Source: Colwellia sp. PAMC 21821 (GTDB taxonomy: Bacteria > Pseudomonadota > Gammaproteobacteria > Enterobacterales > Alteromonadaceae). Taken from it: 64,000 nucleotides of DNA. Positions 18,417 through 28,450 of the stretch are shown here, one piece after another. The stretch is taken from contig NZ_CP014943.1 in NCBI RefSeq assembly GCF_002077175.1, positions 186,001 through 250,000 on the forward strand, in the 5' to 3' direction. Positions within the stretch are counted from its first letter, which is position 1; the number at the start of each line of letters is the position of its first letter. The position numbers and the translations under genes were made by a program. Below the pieces are notes generated by a model. It saw only the letters and a list, made by a program, of their open reading frames with translations, made no database searches and was not told the origin of the DNA.

Positions 18417-19871
18417 GTGGAAAACCAATCAATACAAATAATGGTGTTTTGTTTGATCACTGCACTCATTGCATTTTTAACTTATTTAAAATGTAAAGGT
18501 TCAGCAAGATCAGAGTCAGATTCAAATAAAGAGTATTTTCTTGCTGGCGGAGGCCTGTCATGGGTTTTTATTGCCGGCTCGATTACTTTAACTAACCTAA
18601 GTACCGACCAACTTATTGGTATGAATGGCAATCAAATGATCCTGCTGGCGTGGTGGGAAATAGCCGCATTTTTCGGTTTAATGATTTTAGCTAAAGTGTT
18701 CTTACCCATTTACTACAAAAATAAATGTACAACCACAACAGAGTTGCTTGAGCGTCGCTATAATGACCCGCATATTCGTGCTGTAATAGCCGCTTTATTC
18801 TTATTAGGTAATTTATTTATTTTCCTTCCGGCTATTTTGTATGGCGGATCATTATTTATGAAAGCAATGTTCAATGTTGATCTATCAATAATGACCCTTT
18901 CTATTATATTCACCATTGCCGGTGCCAGTTATGCCATTTTTGGCGGTTTAAGAGCTGTTGCGGTATCAGATACCTACAGTGGTATTGGTTTATTGTCTCT
19001 TGGTATGCTGGTTGTTGTACTTTCAATGGCAGCGATTAATTTTGACTTTAGTGACATTCCAACAGAGCGCTTAACACTGATTGGCGGTAACGACTCACCA
19101 CTGCCTTGGCATACATTATTAACCGGTATGATTTTCATTCAAACCTTCTACTGGAGTACTAACCAAACAATTACCCAACGAGCAATGGCAGCACCCAATA
19201 TTAAAGAAGCTCAAAAAGGTGTTTTTGCTGCTGCATTAATACGTATTTTAGTTATTCCACCGATGATCGTTATTCCTGGCGTTGTTGCTTACAAATTATT
19301 CGGCGATGTCGGTGATTTAGCCTACGGTAAAATAGTTGCGGAAGTTTTACCTACTTGGTTATCAGGCGCATTTGCAGCGATGATGGCAGCAGCGGTATTA
19401 ACAACATTTAATAGTATTTTAAACTCGTCAGCGGCTTTATATGTTTGTGATATTCATGAGTTGTACTTTCAAAAAGAGAAAAAGATTAAAGTTCATATTG
19501 TGAGTAATATCGCCTCAATTATCTTTTGTGTACTCGCGCTATTTTTAGTGCCATTTTATTCTTCAGCAGAAAGTATTATCAATATAGTACAAGAGCTTTA
19601 CGGTATGTTAAGTATGCCAATTTTATCTGTGTTCATTGTTGGCTTATTGTTCAATAACGTTGCCTCAAAAGCCGCTATAACTGCAGTTATTACCGGCACA
19701 CTAACATATGCGTTCTTCGTATTTGTTTGGGCACCGTTCCATTATATTCACATGATGACCATTACTTTGTTTATCTGTATTTTCATGGCGTTGTTCATTA
19801 ACCGGTTTGTATTTAAAAATCGCGCGACATTAGTATTTAGCAAGAAAACAGGTTCTGCAGAAATGGCTTAA
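18417..19871 (+). CDS. Sodium:solute symporter (SSS/SLC5 family), probable sugar uptake
   Basis: Inner-membrane transporter of 484 residues with about 13-14 hydrophobic segments. The early part FIAGSITLTNLSTDQLIGMNG matches the TM1 region of vSGLT-like sodium/galactose symporters, and NQTITQRAMAA is the typical mid-protein block. The GTG start at 18417 follows GGGGAAG. Its position after beta-galactosidase and near alpha-galactosidase makes galactose or a galactoside the likely cargo, coupled to sodium as expected for a marine cell. Specificity is inferred from context only. Confidence 0.88.
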   Translation: MENQSIQIMVFCLITALIAFLTYLKCKGSARSESDSNKEYFLAGGGLSWVFIAGSITLTNLSTDQLIGMNGNQMILLAWWEIAAFFGLMILAKVFLPIYYKNKCTTTTELLERRYNDPHIRAVIAALFLLGNLFIFLPAILYGGSLFMKAMFNVDLSIMTLSIIFTIAGASYAIFGGLRAVAVSDTYSGIGLLSLGMLVVVLSMAAINFDFSDIPTERLTLIGGNDSPLPWHTLLTGMIFIQTFYWSTNQTITQRAMAAPNIKEAQKGVFAAALIRILVIPPMIVIPGVVAYKLFGDVGDLAYGKIVAEVLPTWLSGAFAAMMAAAVLTTFNSILNSSAALYVCDIHELYFQKEKKIKVHIVSNIASIIFCVLALFLVPFYSSAESIINIVQELYGMLSMPILSVFIVGLLFNNVASKAAITAVITGTLTYAFFVFVWAPFHYIHMMTITLFICIFMALFINRFVFKNRATLVFSKKTGSAEMA

Positions 19872-19916
19872 ATGCCGAACTACACCTTTCTGGGAATCTA
19901 ACAAACTGCAGATATT

Positions 19917-19944
19917 AAAAAGCCATTCATAAGAATGGCTTTTT
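19917..19944. terminator. Bidirectional terminator between symporter and sapC
   Basis: A 12-bp perfect stem (AAAAAGCCATTC, 19917-19928, with 19933-19944) and a 4-base loop, with a T-run after the stem on both strands. It separates two convergent genes. Confidence 0.9.
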
Positions 19945-19964
19945 GGTTTTCACCCTAGTAGCGA

Positions 19965-20711
19965 TTATTCCAGGGCTAACTTAACTTGTGATATTGTTTT
20001 GTTACTTTCAATATTATTATGCTTTTGAATAAGGTTATTGAGTTGAATAATAGACATCAGCATGGCATGAATAGGCATTAAGTAGCCTTGCTTATTTAAC
20101 GCGCCTAAATCGTCGTTTGATAACTGCTGTAACTTAGTCTCATCAATCGTATTCATGCCCTTCAATGTTTGTACAGTTCCATCACCATATTGCACAACAA
20201 GATTAATACGCTTTATCAATTGCATACTTTCTAGCTTTTGTGCAAATTGATAACTTTGAATATCATTTTTGATATCAGCTTCTAACAGTGTTTTCACTCG
20301 GCTTAACAGTAAACTGGGCTTACCAGAAGGTTCAAATATACTTTGTCCTTGTGTTGTTGAAAAAGCCTGATCTTGGGGCGCAATGCCTATGGTATAACCT
20401 TTATTTTCGCCCGCTACGTTCATTAAAAAAAAGGGAAAGGTTTGCATACTTGTCGGGGTAAAAATAGCATTCCATTTGTTATTATCAACAAATAAGTTTT
20501 GGCCTATGTCGAAACTAGTAAGCGCTGAAATATTCCACATGCCTGTATGAGGATTCTTCACTAAAAAAACTGGAAAACTACTAATAGCTTGTGTTATTTC
20601 TTTTACGCGTACGGTTAAGATATGTTGCTGTTTCATAAAGGCGAGTGCGGCGTTATCGATAACCCTTAAGGTCCCGTGCTCGCTATTACTTAATTCTACT
20701 AATTCGGTCAT
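19965..20711 (-). CDS. SapC-family protein
   Basis: A 248-residue protein of the SapC family (named after an S-layer-linked Campylobacter gene; biochemical role unknown). Features are FPVFLVKNPHTGMWNISALTSFDIGQNLF and FPFFLMNVAGENKGYTIGIAPQDQAFS. No signal peptide or membrane helix is evident. It starts 9 bp after the halogenase-like gene on the same strand, so the two form a unit next to a TonB receptor. The same trio recurs in Alteromonadales and Caulobacter-type genomes near glycan loci (recalled knowledge, not searched here). I cannot assign a reaction. Confidence 0.82.
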   Translation of the reverse strand: MTELVELSNSEHGTLRVIDNAALAFMKQQHILTVRVKEITQAISSFPVFLVKNPHTGMWNISALTSFDIGQNLFVDNNKWNAIFTPTSMQTFPFFLMNVAGENKGYTIGIAPQDQAFSTTQGQSIFEPSGKPSLLLSRVKTLLEADIKNDIQSYQFAQKLESMQLIKRINLVVQYGDGTVQTLKGMNTIDETKLQQLSNDDLGALNKQGYLMPIHAMLMSIIQLNNLIQKHNNIESNKTISQVKLALE

Positions 20712-20720
20712 TATTATTCT

Positions 20721-22241
20721 CTAAGTTGAAGTCGCAAGCCACTTTTCAATGTAGTCGCGATGTGGTGGCAAGCTTTGTAACATTTGTTGTGTTAGTTGTT
20801 CGTTACGGTTTATCACTTGTTCAGCTTTTTGCTGTTGGTTATGTAAATAACCTTGGCGAGTAAAGTCAGGCTTAAATTCCATACCATAAAGCACGTATTG
20901 ATAGCTTGCTGCAGGAAATAGCTCCATAGCACTGTTGAAGTCATTGGTTGTTGGACCTCGATACTGCCATAAAGCCATATCTTCTTTTAAACTTTCAGGA
21001 AACGTTTTTGGATCACAGTGCGCCTGCCAATAAGGCTCTGGACGCTTTGTTAACATGTAATGAAATTTAAGAAAATCGATAATGCGTTGCCAACGATACG
21101 ACATTTGAGTATTAAAGCGTTTTGCTACCACAGGCATTAAACTATCATCAGCGGGTAAGTTTTCGGCTATATAACGCGCTGAAAGCTCAACCAGCATAAT
21201 AGCGGTAGCTTCAAGCGGTTCTACAAACCCTGCAGCCATGCCAACAGCAACACAATTACCTTTCCACCATTGTTCTCTGTGACCTGGTTCAAAACTAATT
21301 TTTCGAGCCTCAAGACCATTTGCTGCATCGCCTAAGTAGTTGCGTAAGTTTTGCTCTGCTTCTTCATCAGATAAGAATTTACTAGAATAAACATGTCCGA
21401 CACCACGTCGGCTAGTTAAGCCAATATCCCATATCCAACCAGCATTTTGTGCGGTGGCAATAGTGTGACAGGCAACCGGCGAGTCTTCACTTTCGTAGGG
21501 TACTTGCATCGCCAACGCTCGGTTGTTAAACAGCACGTCATCAACTTTTTTAAAGGGAACATTTAAGGTTTGACCTAACAATAATGAACGCGTGCCTGAG
21601 CAATCAATAAATAAATCAGCCGTTAATTTCCCCGCTTTATTTAATACTACGGCATCAATACGCTCACCGTTTTCACTAATACATTCATCAACAGTATCAA
21701 CAACATGCTCGACATTAAGTGTATCAATACAATGTCTTTTTAATAACTCAGCGAGCGCGCCGGCATCAAGGTGATAGCCATAGTTACATTGACCTTGATA
21801 CTCTGAGTCAGCCAATGTCCGTGGCGCTAAACCCGCTTCACAAATGTCATATTGGAAATTAGATTCTTGGGCAAAGTTTTCAACATTTGACACATACGGC
21901 GCTAAATCAATCTGGCCATAACCTAAAGGTACGGTAAATGGATGATAATAAAAGTCGCCATTACCATGCACCCACTCAACAAACTTACCGCCTTGTTTGA
22001 AGGTCGCATAACATTTTCTAAAAACATCACTCTCTTTAAGGCCAATTTTATGTAAGGTATTTTTCATGGTCGGCCATGTACCTTCGCCTACGCCAATAGT
22101 GGGAATATCTGAAGACTCAACTAACTTGATCTTAAGCTCAGTTGTTTTCGCATCTTTATGATGTGCGGCAATAATAGCTGCTGATAACCAGCCTGCAGTG
22201 CCGCCGCCAATTATAATGATATTTTTTACTGTTTTGGACAT
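20721..22241 (-). CDS. Flavin-dependent tryptophan-halogenase-like protein
   Basis: A 506-residue FAD protein with the dinucleotide loop IIIGGGTAGWLSAA, then GVGEGTWPT. A lysine (Lys82, in FKQGGKF) and a glutamate (Glu344, in FVEPLEATAI) sit where tryptophan halogenases have their catalytic pair. The family WxWxIP motif reads WIWDIG here, so the proline is replaced by glycine. I use ATG 22241, with AGGA ten bases upstream, rather than the TTG at 22247. Location beside a TonB receptor and SapC, not in a natural-product cluster, makes true chlorination or bromination of tryptophan doubtful. A role in outer-membrane nutrient uptake is possible but unproven. Confidence 0.82.
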   Translation of the reverse strand: MSKTVKNIIIIGGGTAGWLSAAIIAAHHKDAKTTELKIKLVESSDIPTIGVGEGTWPTMKNTLHKIGLKESDVFRKCYATFKQGGKFVEWVHGNGDFYYHPFTVPLGYGQIDLAPYVSNVENFAQESNFQYDICEAGLAPRTLADSEYQGQCNYGYHLDAGALAELLKRHCIDTLNVEHVVDTVDECISENGERIDAVVLNKAGKLTADLFIDCSGTRSLLLGQTLNVPFKKVDDVLFNNRALAMQVPYESEDSPVACHTIATAQNAGWIWDIGLTSRRGVGHVYSSKFLSDEEAEQNLRNYLGDAANGLEARKISFEPGHREQWWKGNCVAVGMAAGFVEPLEATAIMLVELSARYIAENLPADDSLMPVVAKRFNTQMSYRWQRIIDFLKFHYMLTKRPEPYWQAHCDPKTFPESLKEDMALWQYRGPTTNDFNSAMELFPAASYQYVLYGMEFKPDFTRQGYLHNQQQKAEQVINRNEQLTQQMLQSLPPHRDYIEKWLATST

Positions 22242-22380
22242 AATCAAATTTTCCTAACTTAACATCGCTTACGATGTGGGTAATACAGGAGCCGATGCTG
22301 AAATATAATACGTTATACTAAGTTAATATCACTCTACACTTTTTTAGTAAAAATAAACCCACTATTTTTACTAAAAAAAT

Positions 22381-22405
22381 GGCCTGCTTGTTAACAAGTC
22401 AGGCC
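22381..22405 (-). terminator. Terminator after the first TonB receptor
   Basis: GGCCTGCTTG pairs with CAAG(T)CAGGCC around a TTAA loop, with one bulged T. On the minus strand a run of seven T follows. It ends the TonB-receptor transcript and suggests that the halogenase/sapC pair has its own promoter or depends on readthrough. Confidence 0.8.
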
Positions 22406-22456
22406 AAGTTAGCACTACTTAAGTTCAGGACTTAAGCATAAACTAAAAACTTTTTT

Positions 22457-25201
22457 TTAGAATTTACCACGAACACCGATTGCATAACGAGAACCGTTAT
22501 CTTCAATGTTATAGGCTTGATTAGCAAAACGACCCGTTTGTACTAACTCTTCTTCAGTAACGTTAATACCTTCAAAAAATACTGAGATATTTTCGTTTAC
22601 ATCATAGCTAGCACTCACATCCCATTGACCGAATGTTTCAGTATTTACTGGTTCACCGTTAAAGCCATTGTCAACTAAGCGAAGGAAACCTTCACGGTTG
22701 TTATAGGCTACACGTGCTTGCCAAGTGTCAGCTTCATAGAACATGATAAGGTTTTGAGAATCACCTAAACCTTCAAGTGCAAAGGCTTTTGTTGGATCAT
22801 CACCAAGCTTTTGGTCACTGTCTACTACGGTAGCATTGGCAGTAAAACCAAAACCATTTTCAAAAATATGCGTCAGAGCAATTTCATAACCTGATACGGT
22901 AATACTTTCAGTATTTTGCGGACGAGTAACGGTATAAACTTCTTGCTCACCATTAAGTTCATCTGCATCACTACAATCATCACCTACACAAGCAAAACCT
23001 GGCCCTGTTCTGCCTGCTAATGTATACGTTTCTGCACCTGTAGAAGTAACAATAAAATCATCGACTTCTTTATGGAAGAACGCAAAGCTGAATAAGCTAG
23101 CATCAGAGTAATACCACTCGTAAGAGATATCCCAGTTTTCTGAAGTAAATGGTTTAAGGTTCGGGTTACCGCCTTGCGCCGTTAAGTTTTGACGACGAGG
23201 TTCATTATATGTCGTGGCCGGTGAAAGCTGTGACAATGTTGGACGTGTTAATGAATCATATACAGCAAATCGTAATACCATATCGTCTTGTAGTGCTAAC
23301 TTAACATTTACACTAGGTAATAAGTTTGAGTAAGAGCCTGATTCGTTGATGTCATTCGCTGGACCGAAAACATTACTAAATAATGTCTGATCAGAAGTAG
23401 GAACAACATTCGCAATATCACTTTGCACAGCTCCCGCATTTACACTAGTTGTAGAATAACGCGCACCTACGTTAACCGTTAAAGGCATATCTCCTACATC
23501 GTAACCGAATGTAAAGTCAGCATATAATGAAGTAACATCTTCGCTTACGACATAACGGTTATTTTGTAATGTTGGCTCGATTGGGAAACCTTGATCTGCT
23601 AAGAAATCAACATAAGCGTCACCATCATAAGCATAAAAGGTATCTATTAAGCCAGAAAAGTAGTTATTTGCAGTAAACGGTTTGAAATCTAACACATCAT
23701 TTGGCGCGGCTTCACCGTAACCACAAAATTGACATTGGTTGCCAAAGATTTGGAAACTTTCTTTTTCACGCTCTTGACGATATAAACCAAAACGCGCTTG
23801 CTCGAATACATCGCCATCAGCGCTGTAAACAAAATCAGCTTTGAATTCACTAATGTCGTCTTTATCAGTAAATTGATTACCTTTTTCGTTGTAATGTAAA
23901 CGAGATAAGTTGGCATCTGGTAAATTACCGCCACCAAAGCCATCATGATTAACTGTTGGTAAGCTACCTCGACCATCAAATTCATAATTGTTAATAATAC
24001 CAATTACGTTAAAACGGTCACGACCTGCGCGATCGTTTTCTGCTGTTGAAGTAGAAAGATCGAACGTTGATACTAGTTGATCCGTAATATCCCATTTAAC
24101 ATTGATACCAAAACCATTGTTAGTCACATCACGTGAGTTACGTGTATGAGAAACAAAATCAGTTGCAGGGTTACCACTACCATCAGGACCGCTTAAGCCA
24201 ATACCTTGGTTAAATGAAGTTAGCGTGCCTGTTGCTGCATCTATCGTTGCAGAATCAACACGGTCAGGTTCAAACCAAGACGCTAAGTCAGTAGCTTCTG
24301 ATTTAACTTCAAACTTTGACATATAACCATCGACAGTAATCTCTAGTTCATCTGTTGGTGCATACTGAAGAACTAAACTTGCATTTGTACGCGTACGTTC
24401 TTGCTTGTCAACAATCTGATCCCAGTTACGCGGAATGTATGCATTGGTAAAAAGCACATTTGCTTCACCGTCGCCATCAGCATCGTTAGAGATAGTTTGA
24501 CCTGGACGCCAACCTGCAGTTTCAATACGGTTTATTTGTACATCACGCTGTGAGTGACTAACGGCTAGTAAAACACCTAATCTGTTATCACTAAAAGTAT
24601 TACTCAACAATAATGAAGCTGCTGGAGACGTATCTTCTGAAAGGCTTTCATACATACCTTTTAAAGAGCCAACAACTTGGAAACCTTCATAGTCAAATGG
24701 GCGTGCAGTACTGACGTTAATCGTACCGCCAATGCCACCTTCTTGTAGGTTTGCCGAAGTAGTTTTAAAAACATCTGCACCGGTAATTTGGTCTGCAGCT
24801 AAAACATCAAAGTTAAATTCACGACCTGCACTATCAGTTGCCAATTGGCGACCGTTAACTAGCACAGTATTGAATTGAGGTCCGAAACCACGAACCGTTA
24901 CCGCTTGCCCTTCACCGCCACTGCGATCAATTGATACACCGGTAATACGTTGTAATGACTCTGCAACGTTTAAATCAGGGAATTTACCCAAATCTTCCGC
25001 TGATATACCATCAGAGACAACATTTGATTCTTTTTTATCAAGCATTGAAGCTTTCAAGCTACTTAACATGCCTGTTACTGTAATAACTTCTGTTGCTTTT
25101 GGCGTTTCTTGTGCAAAAACACTTGCATTGGTAAATGCGCTGGCAACGGCTAAGGCAATTGCGGTTCGCTTACCGATTGTAGATATAACTTTTGTAGACA
25201 T
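22457..25201 (-). CDS. TonB-dependent outer-membrane receptor, probable galactoside uptake
   Basis: A 914-residue outer-membrane receptor. Residues 1-30 form a signal peptide (hydrophobic IALAVASAFTNASVFAQ), followed by a TonB-box-like segment EVITVTG, the plug (EDLGKFPDLNVAESLQRITGVSIDRSGGEG, then VTVRGFGPQFNTVLVNGR) and a 22-strand barrel ending in the typical terminal Phe. The plug wording is that of the large carbohydrate-linked TonB receptor class of Alteromonadales. It is next to a halogenase-like/SapC pair and the galactosidase/symporter genes, so an oligosaccharide containing galactose is the likely ligand; this is inference. GGAAGAG precedes the ATG. Confidence 0.93.
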   Translation of the reverse strand: MSTKVISTIGKRTAIALAVASAFTNASVFAQETPKATEVITVTGMLSSLKASMLDKKESNVVSDGISAEDLGKFPDLNVAESLQRITGVSIDRSGGEGQAVTVRGFGPQFNTVLVNGRQLATDSAGREFNFDVLAADQITGADVFKTTSANLQEGGIGGTINVSTARPFDYEGFQVVGSLKGMYESLSEDTSPAASLLLSNTFSDNRLGVLLAVSHSQRDVQINRIETAGWRPGQTISNDADGDGEANVLFTNAYIPRNWDQIVDKQERTRTNASLVLQYAPTDELEITVDGYMSKFEVKSEATDLASWFEPDRVDSATIDAATGTLTSFNQGIGLSGPDGSGNPATDFVSHTRNSRDVTNNGFGINVKWDITDQLVSTFDLSTSTAENDRAGRDRFNVIGIINNYEFDGRGSLPTVNHDGFGGGNLPDANLSRLHYNEKGNQFTDKDDISEFKADFVYSADGDVFEQARFGLYRQEREKESFQIFGNQCQFCGYGEAAPNDVLDFKPFTANNYFSGLIDTFYAYDGDAYVDFLADQGFPIEPTLQNNRYVVSEDVTSLYADFTFGYDVGDMPLTVNVGARYSTTSVNAGAVQSDIANVVPTSDQTLFSNVFGPANDINESGSYSNLLPSVNVKLALQDDMVLRFAVYDSLTRPTLSQLSPATTYNEPRRQNLTAQGGNPNLKPFTSENWDISYEWYYSDASLFSFAFFHKEVDDFIVTSTGAETYTLAGRTGPGFACVGDDCSDADELNGEQEVYTVTRPQNTESITVSGYEIALTHIFENGFGFTANATVVDSDQKLGDDPTKAFALEGLGDSQNLIMFYEADTWQARVAYNNREGFLRLVDNGFNGEPVNTETFGQWDVSASYDVNENISVFFEGINVTEEELVQTGRFANQAYNIEDNGSRYAIGVRGKF

Positions 25202-25835
25202 TCTCTTCCCCTGTTTTTACTATTTTATTTAACGTGAATTTTATTATTTAACCTATTTATCTTACAAATAACTTGAATGTAAAAAAATTTCAACCTTTTT
25301 TCACTTATAACGTCATATTCCTCATGGTAGTAAGATTATAAAACAATCAGGTTAATATTAATTAATAGCCTGTTTTGTAAAATAATCAATGTTTTATGGT
25401 TAAAAATACATCGATTTGCATCTGTTAATTTTTAATGAAACCAATACAAACGTTTGATTTTATATCGCTTAATAAACTGAACCGATAAATTGGTTGTTTA
25501 TTTCAGCTTTAATACAAGATTCAATCTATTGAAACAACCAGCGCCAGTATAAATATTACCCAACAAACCTCTGGTATTTATTTTAATTTTTAACAATTTC
25601 GAGACTAACTTTTAACATACAAATCATTTAAATAGATAATCGTTAAGTTTTAGTAACATTCCATTGTTTGTCGCTCGTCATTTTTCTATTCTTCTCTTTT
25701 CCATTTTTCATTTTTCACTTTTCATGGTCGAAGTTCAGCATTACTCGAAAAGCTTCGTTAATATTCCAAATTGCCAAGGCGAAATAAACAATGCCAGTAA
25801 ACCTGGAGTTTTAATGCTATTTATAAATCACCTAT
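25202..25835. promoter_or_regulatory. Long upstream region of the TonB receptor
   Basis: About 630 AT-rich bases without a credible gene. They contain TTATCTTACAAATAA (25257-25271), 14 of 15 identical to the core of the gal motif but inverted relative to the receptor, and the palindrome CAAACGTTTG (25447-25456), which has the central CG of LacI-family operators. Both are candidates for control of the receptor. The pyrimidine-rich tract near 25670-25725 is low-complexity sequence. Confidence 0.4.
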
Positions 25836-25925
25836 CTCGCTGTTAACTTTCTCGCTGTTAACTTTCTCGCTGTTAACTTTCTCGCTGTTAACTTTCTCGC
25901 TGTTAACTTTCTCGCTGTTAACTTT
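25836..25925. repeat. 15-bp tandem repeat, six copies, across the glpK stop codon
   Basis: The unit CTCGCTGTTAACTTT is repeated six times without a mismatch from 25836 to 25925. The last copy contains the glpK stop codon. Because the unit is a multiple of three, each copy carries an in-frame TAA on the glpK strand, giving a ladder of stops. This is a minisatellite that may vary in copy number between strains. Confidence 0.95.
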
Positions 25926-27396
25926 TCACGCGTTTAACCGCGGACAGCCACTTGTCATATAGAGAGTTACGCTGAGTGTCATCAATAGTTGGGGTAAAGC
26001 GTTTTCCGCAATGCCACATTTTAGCCAGTTCGTCAGTTGAGTTGAAAACCCCTGCTTTAAGTCCTGCTAAATAAGCGACACCTAATGCTGTGGTTTCAAT
26101 AATTTCTGGTCTATCGACTGTCGCCCCTAAAATATTAGAAAGAAAACTGAGTAACCAGTTGTTAGCCACCATGCCGCCATCAACACGAATTAAAGTAGGC
26201 CTAAGACCATCATTCTCCATTGCTTTTTGTAAGTCTTTGGTTTGATAACAAACAGATTGCAGACCAGCGGTAACAATTTCATTAATGCCAGAATCACGTG
26301 TTAGTCCTAATATGGCGCCTCGCGCATTTGGATCCCAATAAGGTGCGCCTAAGCCGGTAAATGCTGGCACAAGAAATACACCATGATCCAAAGGCATTTT
26401 TTCAGCAATTGACTCTGTCTCGCAGGCAGAGCCTATTAACTTTAAGCCGTCTCTTATCCATTGAATCGTAGCCCCAGCCATGAAAATACTGCCTTCAATA
26501 GCGTAAGTTGGTTTACCATTTAAGCGGTAGGCAACCGTTGTTAATAATTTGTTTTTTGATTTAAGCGCCCTGCTACCAGTATTTAACATTAAGAAGCAAC
26601 CGGTACCATAAGTGCTTTTTGCCATGCCTTCATCGAAACATGCTTGGCCGAATAGTGCCGCTTGCTGATCACCTGCCACACCTAAAATGGGAATTTCGCT
26701 GCCAAGAAGAACACTGTCGACATGGCCAAAATTATCTGAAGAATCCATGACTTGGGGTAACATAGCCGCTGGAATATTGAATAACTCTAGTAGTTCTTGA
26801 TCCCATACTTGCTCATGAATGTTAAATATCATGGTACGAGAAGCATTGGTCGCATCTGTTCTGTGCACCTTCCCGCCAGTAAGGTGCCATAACAAAAAGC
26901 TATCAACGGTACCAAACGCTAGTTCACCGTTCTCGGCTTTTTCTTGTGCACCTTCGACATTATCAAGAATCCATCGAATTTTAGTTGCTGAAAAATAGGG
27001 ATCGAGCAATAAGCCTGTTTTATTATTAATAATCGTTTCTATATGCGGTGAGGATATTGACTGACAATAATCTGATGTACGTCTGTCTTGCCAAACAATA
27101 GCATTATATAAAGGCTCACCCGTATTACGATCCCACACCAAAGTCGTTTCCCTTTGGTTGGTAATACCTATGGCAATGACCTCAGTTGCTAGAACGTTAT
27201 TATCAGCAAGCACTTTACGACACGTACGCAAAACAGTTTGCCAAATATCACTAGGGTTATGTTCTACCCAGCCATCTTGTGGAAAATATTGTTCAAATTC
27301 TTCTTGAGCTGTGGCATGTATTTTACCTAGCTTAGTAAAAAGCATCGCTCTTGAGCTTGTAGTGCCTTGATCAATGGCTAATAAATATTTCAACAT
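25918..27396 (-). CDS. glpK: Glycerol kinase
   Basis: Phosphorylates glycerol to glycerol-3-phosphate. The 492 residues are full length for GlpK, with the FGGY blocks [16 protein letters not shown] at the start, [24 protein letters not shown], and in the C-terminal half [32 protein letters not shown] and [23 protein letters not shown] precedes the ATG at 27396. It is divergent from glpR, and glpD follows glpR, so the three make a glycerol module; no glycerol facilitator or glycerophosphate transporter is in the window. The 3' end runs into a 15-bp tandem repeat. Confidence 0.95.
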   Translation of the reverse strand: MLKYLLAIDQGTTSSRAMLFTKLGKIHATAQEEFEQYFPQDGWVEHNPSDIWQTVLRTCRKVLADNNVLATEVIAIGITNQRETTLVWDRNTGEPLYNAIVWQDRRTSDYCQSISSPHIETIINNKTGLLLDPYFSATKIRWILDNVEGAQEKAENGELAFGTVDSFLLWHLTGGKVHRTDATNASRTMIFNIHEQVWDQELLELFNIPAAMLPQVMDSSDNFGHVDSVLLGSEIPILGVAGDQQAALFGQACFDEGMAKSTYGTGCFLMLNTGSRALKSKNKLLTTVAYRLNGKPTYAIEGSIFMAGATIQWIRDGLKLIGSACETESIAEKMPLDHGVFLVPAFTGLGAPYWDPNARGAILGLTRDSGINEIVTAGLQSVCYQTKDLQKAMENDGLRPTLIRVDGGMVANNWLLSFLSNILGATVDRPEIIETTALGVAYLAGLKAGVFNSTDELAKMWHCGKRFTPTIDDTQRNSLYDKWLSAVKRVKS

Positions 27397-27426
27397 AGCT
27401 CCTATTTATCTTACTTAATAATTAAA

Positions 27427-27484
27427 CATTATTCGATAATGCCCATCCATTTCGAAATTGGCAACCATTATTTTCATTTTCGAA
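27427..27484. promoter_or_regulatory. Candidate GlpR boxes between glpK and glpR
   Basis: Three TCG-centred dyads lie in the divergent promoter: CATTATTCGATAATG (27427-27441), TTTCGAAA (27450-27457) and the TTCGAA core followed by CAT (27479-27484). GlpR operators of enterobacteria have TTCG/CGAA half-sites, so these are likely repressor contacts for both genes. Exact boundaries are uncertain. Confidence 0.5.
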
Positions 27485-27572
27485 CATTTGAGCAAAACAA
27501 TTAATTTTGGAAACCATCTAATATGTGGGATAATTTTCATTTGTTGTAAATTATAAATTAGAGGTAGCCTTT

Positions 27573-28331
27573 ATGGCGCTAAACCAACGCCAAACTGAAC
27601 TTATAGATCTCATTCATGAGAAAGGTTTTATTACCATAGATGAATTAGTTCAGATTTTTAAAGTTACGCCTCAAACAATACGCAGAGATCTTAATTCGCT
27701 TGCTCAATTAGGTGTAATAATTCGCCATCATGGCGGCGCTGAAAGTATTTCAACAACAGAGAATACCTCATACCAATCACGTAAAATTTTAAACTTAGAA
27801 GCTAAAGAAAGTATCGCAAAAGAGTTAGTAAAAATGATACCGAACGGCTCTTCATTGTTTATCAATATTGGTACAACCACAGAAACAATTGCTCGTGCTT
27901 TACTTAATCACAGTGCACTAAACATAGTAACTAACAACATACATGTAGCCACTATTTTATCGGCTAAGGAAGACTTTACCGTTATTATTGCTGCCGGCGA
28001 AGTGCGACATAGAGATGGCGGTATTATAGGTGAAGCGACTTGCGATTTTATGAGCCAATTCCAGATGGACTTTGGGATTATTGGTATCAGCGGTATCAGT
28101 AACGACGGTTCTTTACTCGACTTTGATCTAAGAGAAGTTAAGGTCGCACAAGCCATCATTAATAATTCAACTAATGTATTACTTGCAGCTGACCATTCTA
28201 AATTTGGCCGCAATGCTATGATCAAACAAGGTAACATAGCTCAAATCAATCACCTGTTTACCGATCAAGAGCCACCTGAAGCAATTAAAGAAATACTCAA
28301 AAACAATGCTATCGCTACGCATATAATTTAA
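27573..28331 (+). CDS. glpR: DeoR-family glycerol-3-phosphate regulon repressor
   Basis: A 252-residue repressor. The N-terminal DeoR helix-turn-helix is at about 5-57 (NQRQTELIDLIHEKGFITIDELVQIF, then VTPQTIRRDLNSLAQLG), followed by a sugar-phosphate-isomerase-like ligand domain with NIGTTTETIARAL, IIAAGEVRHRDGGIIG and the C-terminal ADHSKFGR block. The expected inducer is glycerol-3-phosphate. It sits between divergent glpK and downstream glpD, and candidate operators lie before glpK/glpR and before glpD. Length and motifs are typical of GlpR. Confidence 0.92.
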   Translation: MALNQRQTELIDLIHEKGFITIDELVQIFKVTPQTIRRDLNSLAQLGVIIRHHGGAESISTTENTSYQSRKILNLEAKESIAKELVKMIPNGSSLFINIGTTTETIARALLNHSALNIVTNNIHVATILSAKEDFTVIIAAGEVRHRDGGIIGEATCDFMSQFQMDFGIIGISGISNDGSLLDFDLREVKVAQAIINNSTNVLLAADHSKFGRNAMIKQGNIAQINHLFTDQEPPEAIKEILKNNAIATHII

Positions 28332-28450
28332 ATCCCCCCTTTTTCAAAATAATTTTCAATCAAAAATTTAGCTAATTAACAATTAGCTAGTTCTACTTTT
28401 ACGTCTACAATAAACAGAAACTATAGAAATAAGAACAATTACACCTTGAA

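Noticed and set aside
20721..22241. Natural-product halogenation cluster
   Set aside because: No polyketide, peptide synthetase or tryptophan-derived pathway genes are nearby; the neighbours are a TonB receptor and SapC.
25664..25846. A 60-codon frame upstream of the tandem repeat
   Set aside because: Its hydrophobic look comes from a pyrimidine-rich low-complexity tract, and it has no ribosome site or family match.
25836..25925. Possible CRISPR-like array
   Set aside because: The units are contiguous, with no spacers, so it is a plain tandem repeat.
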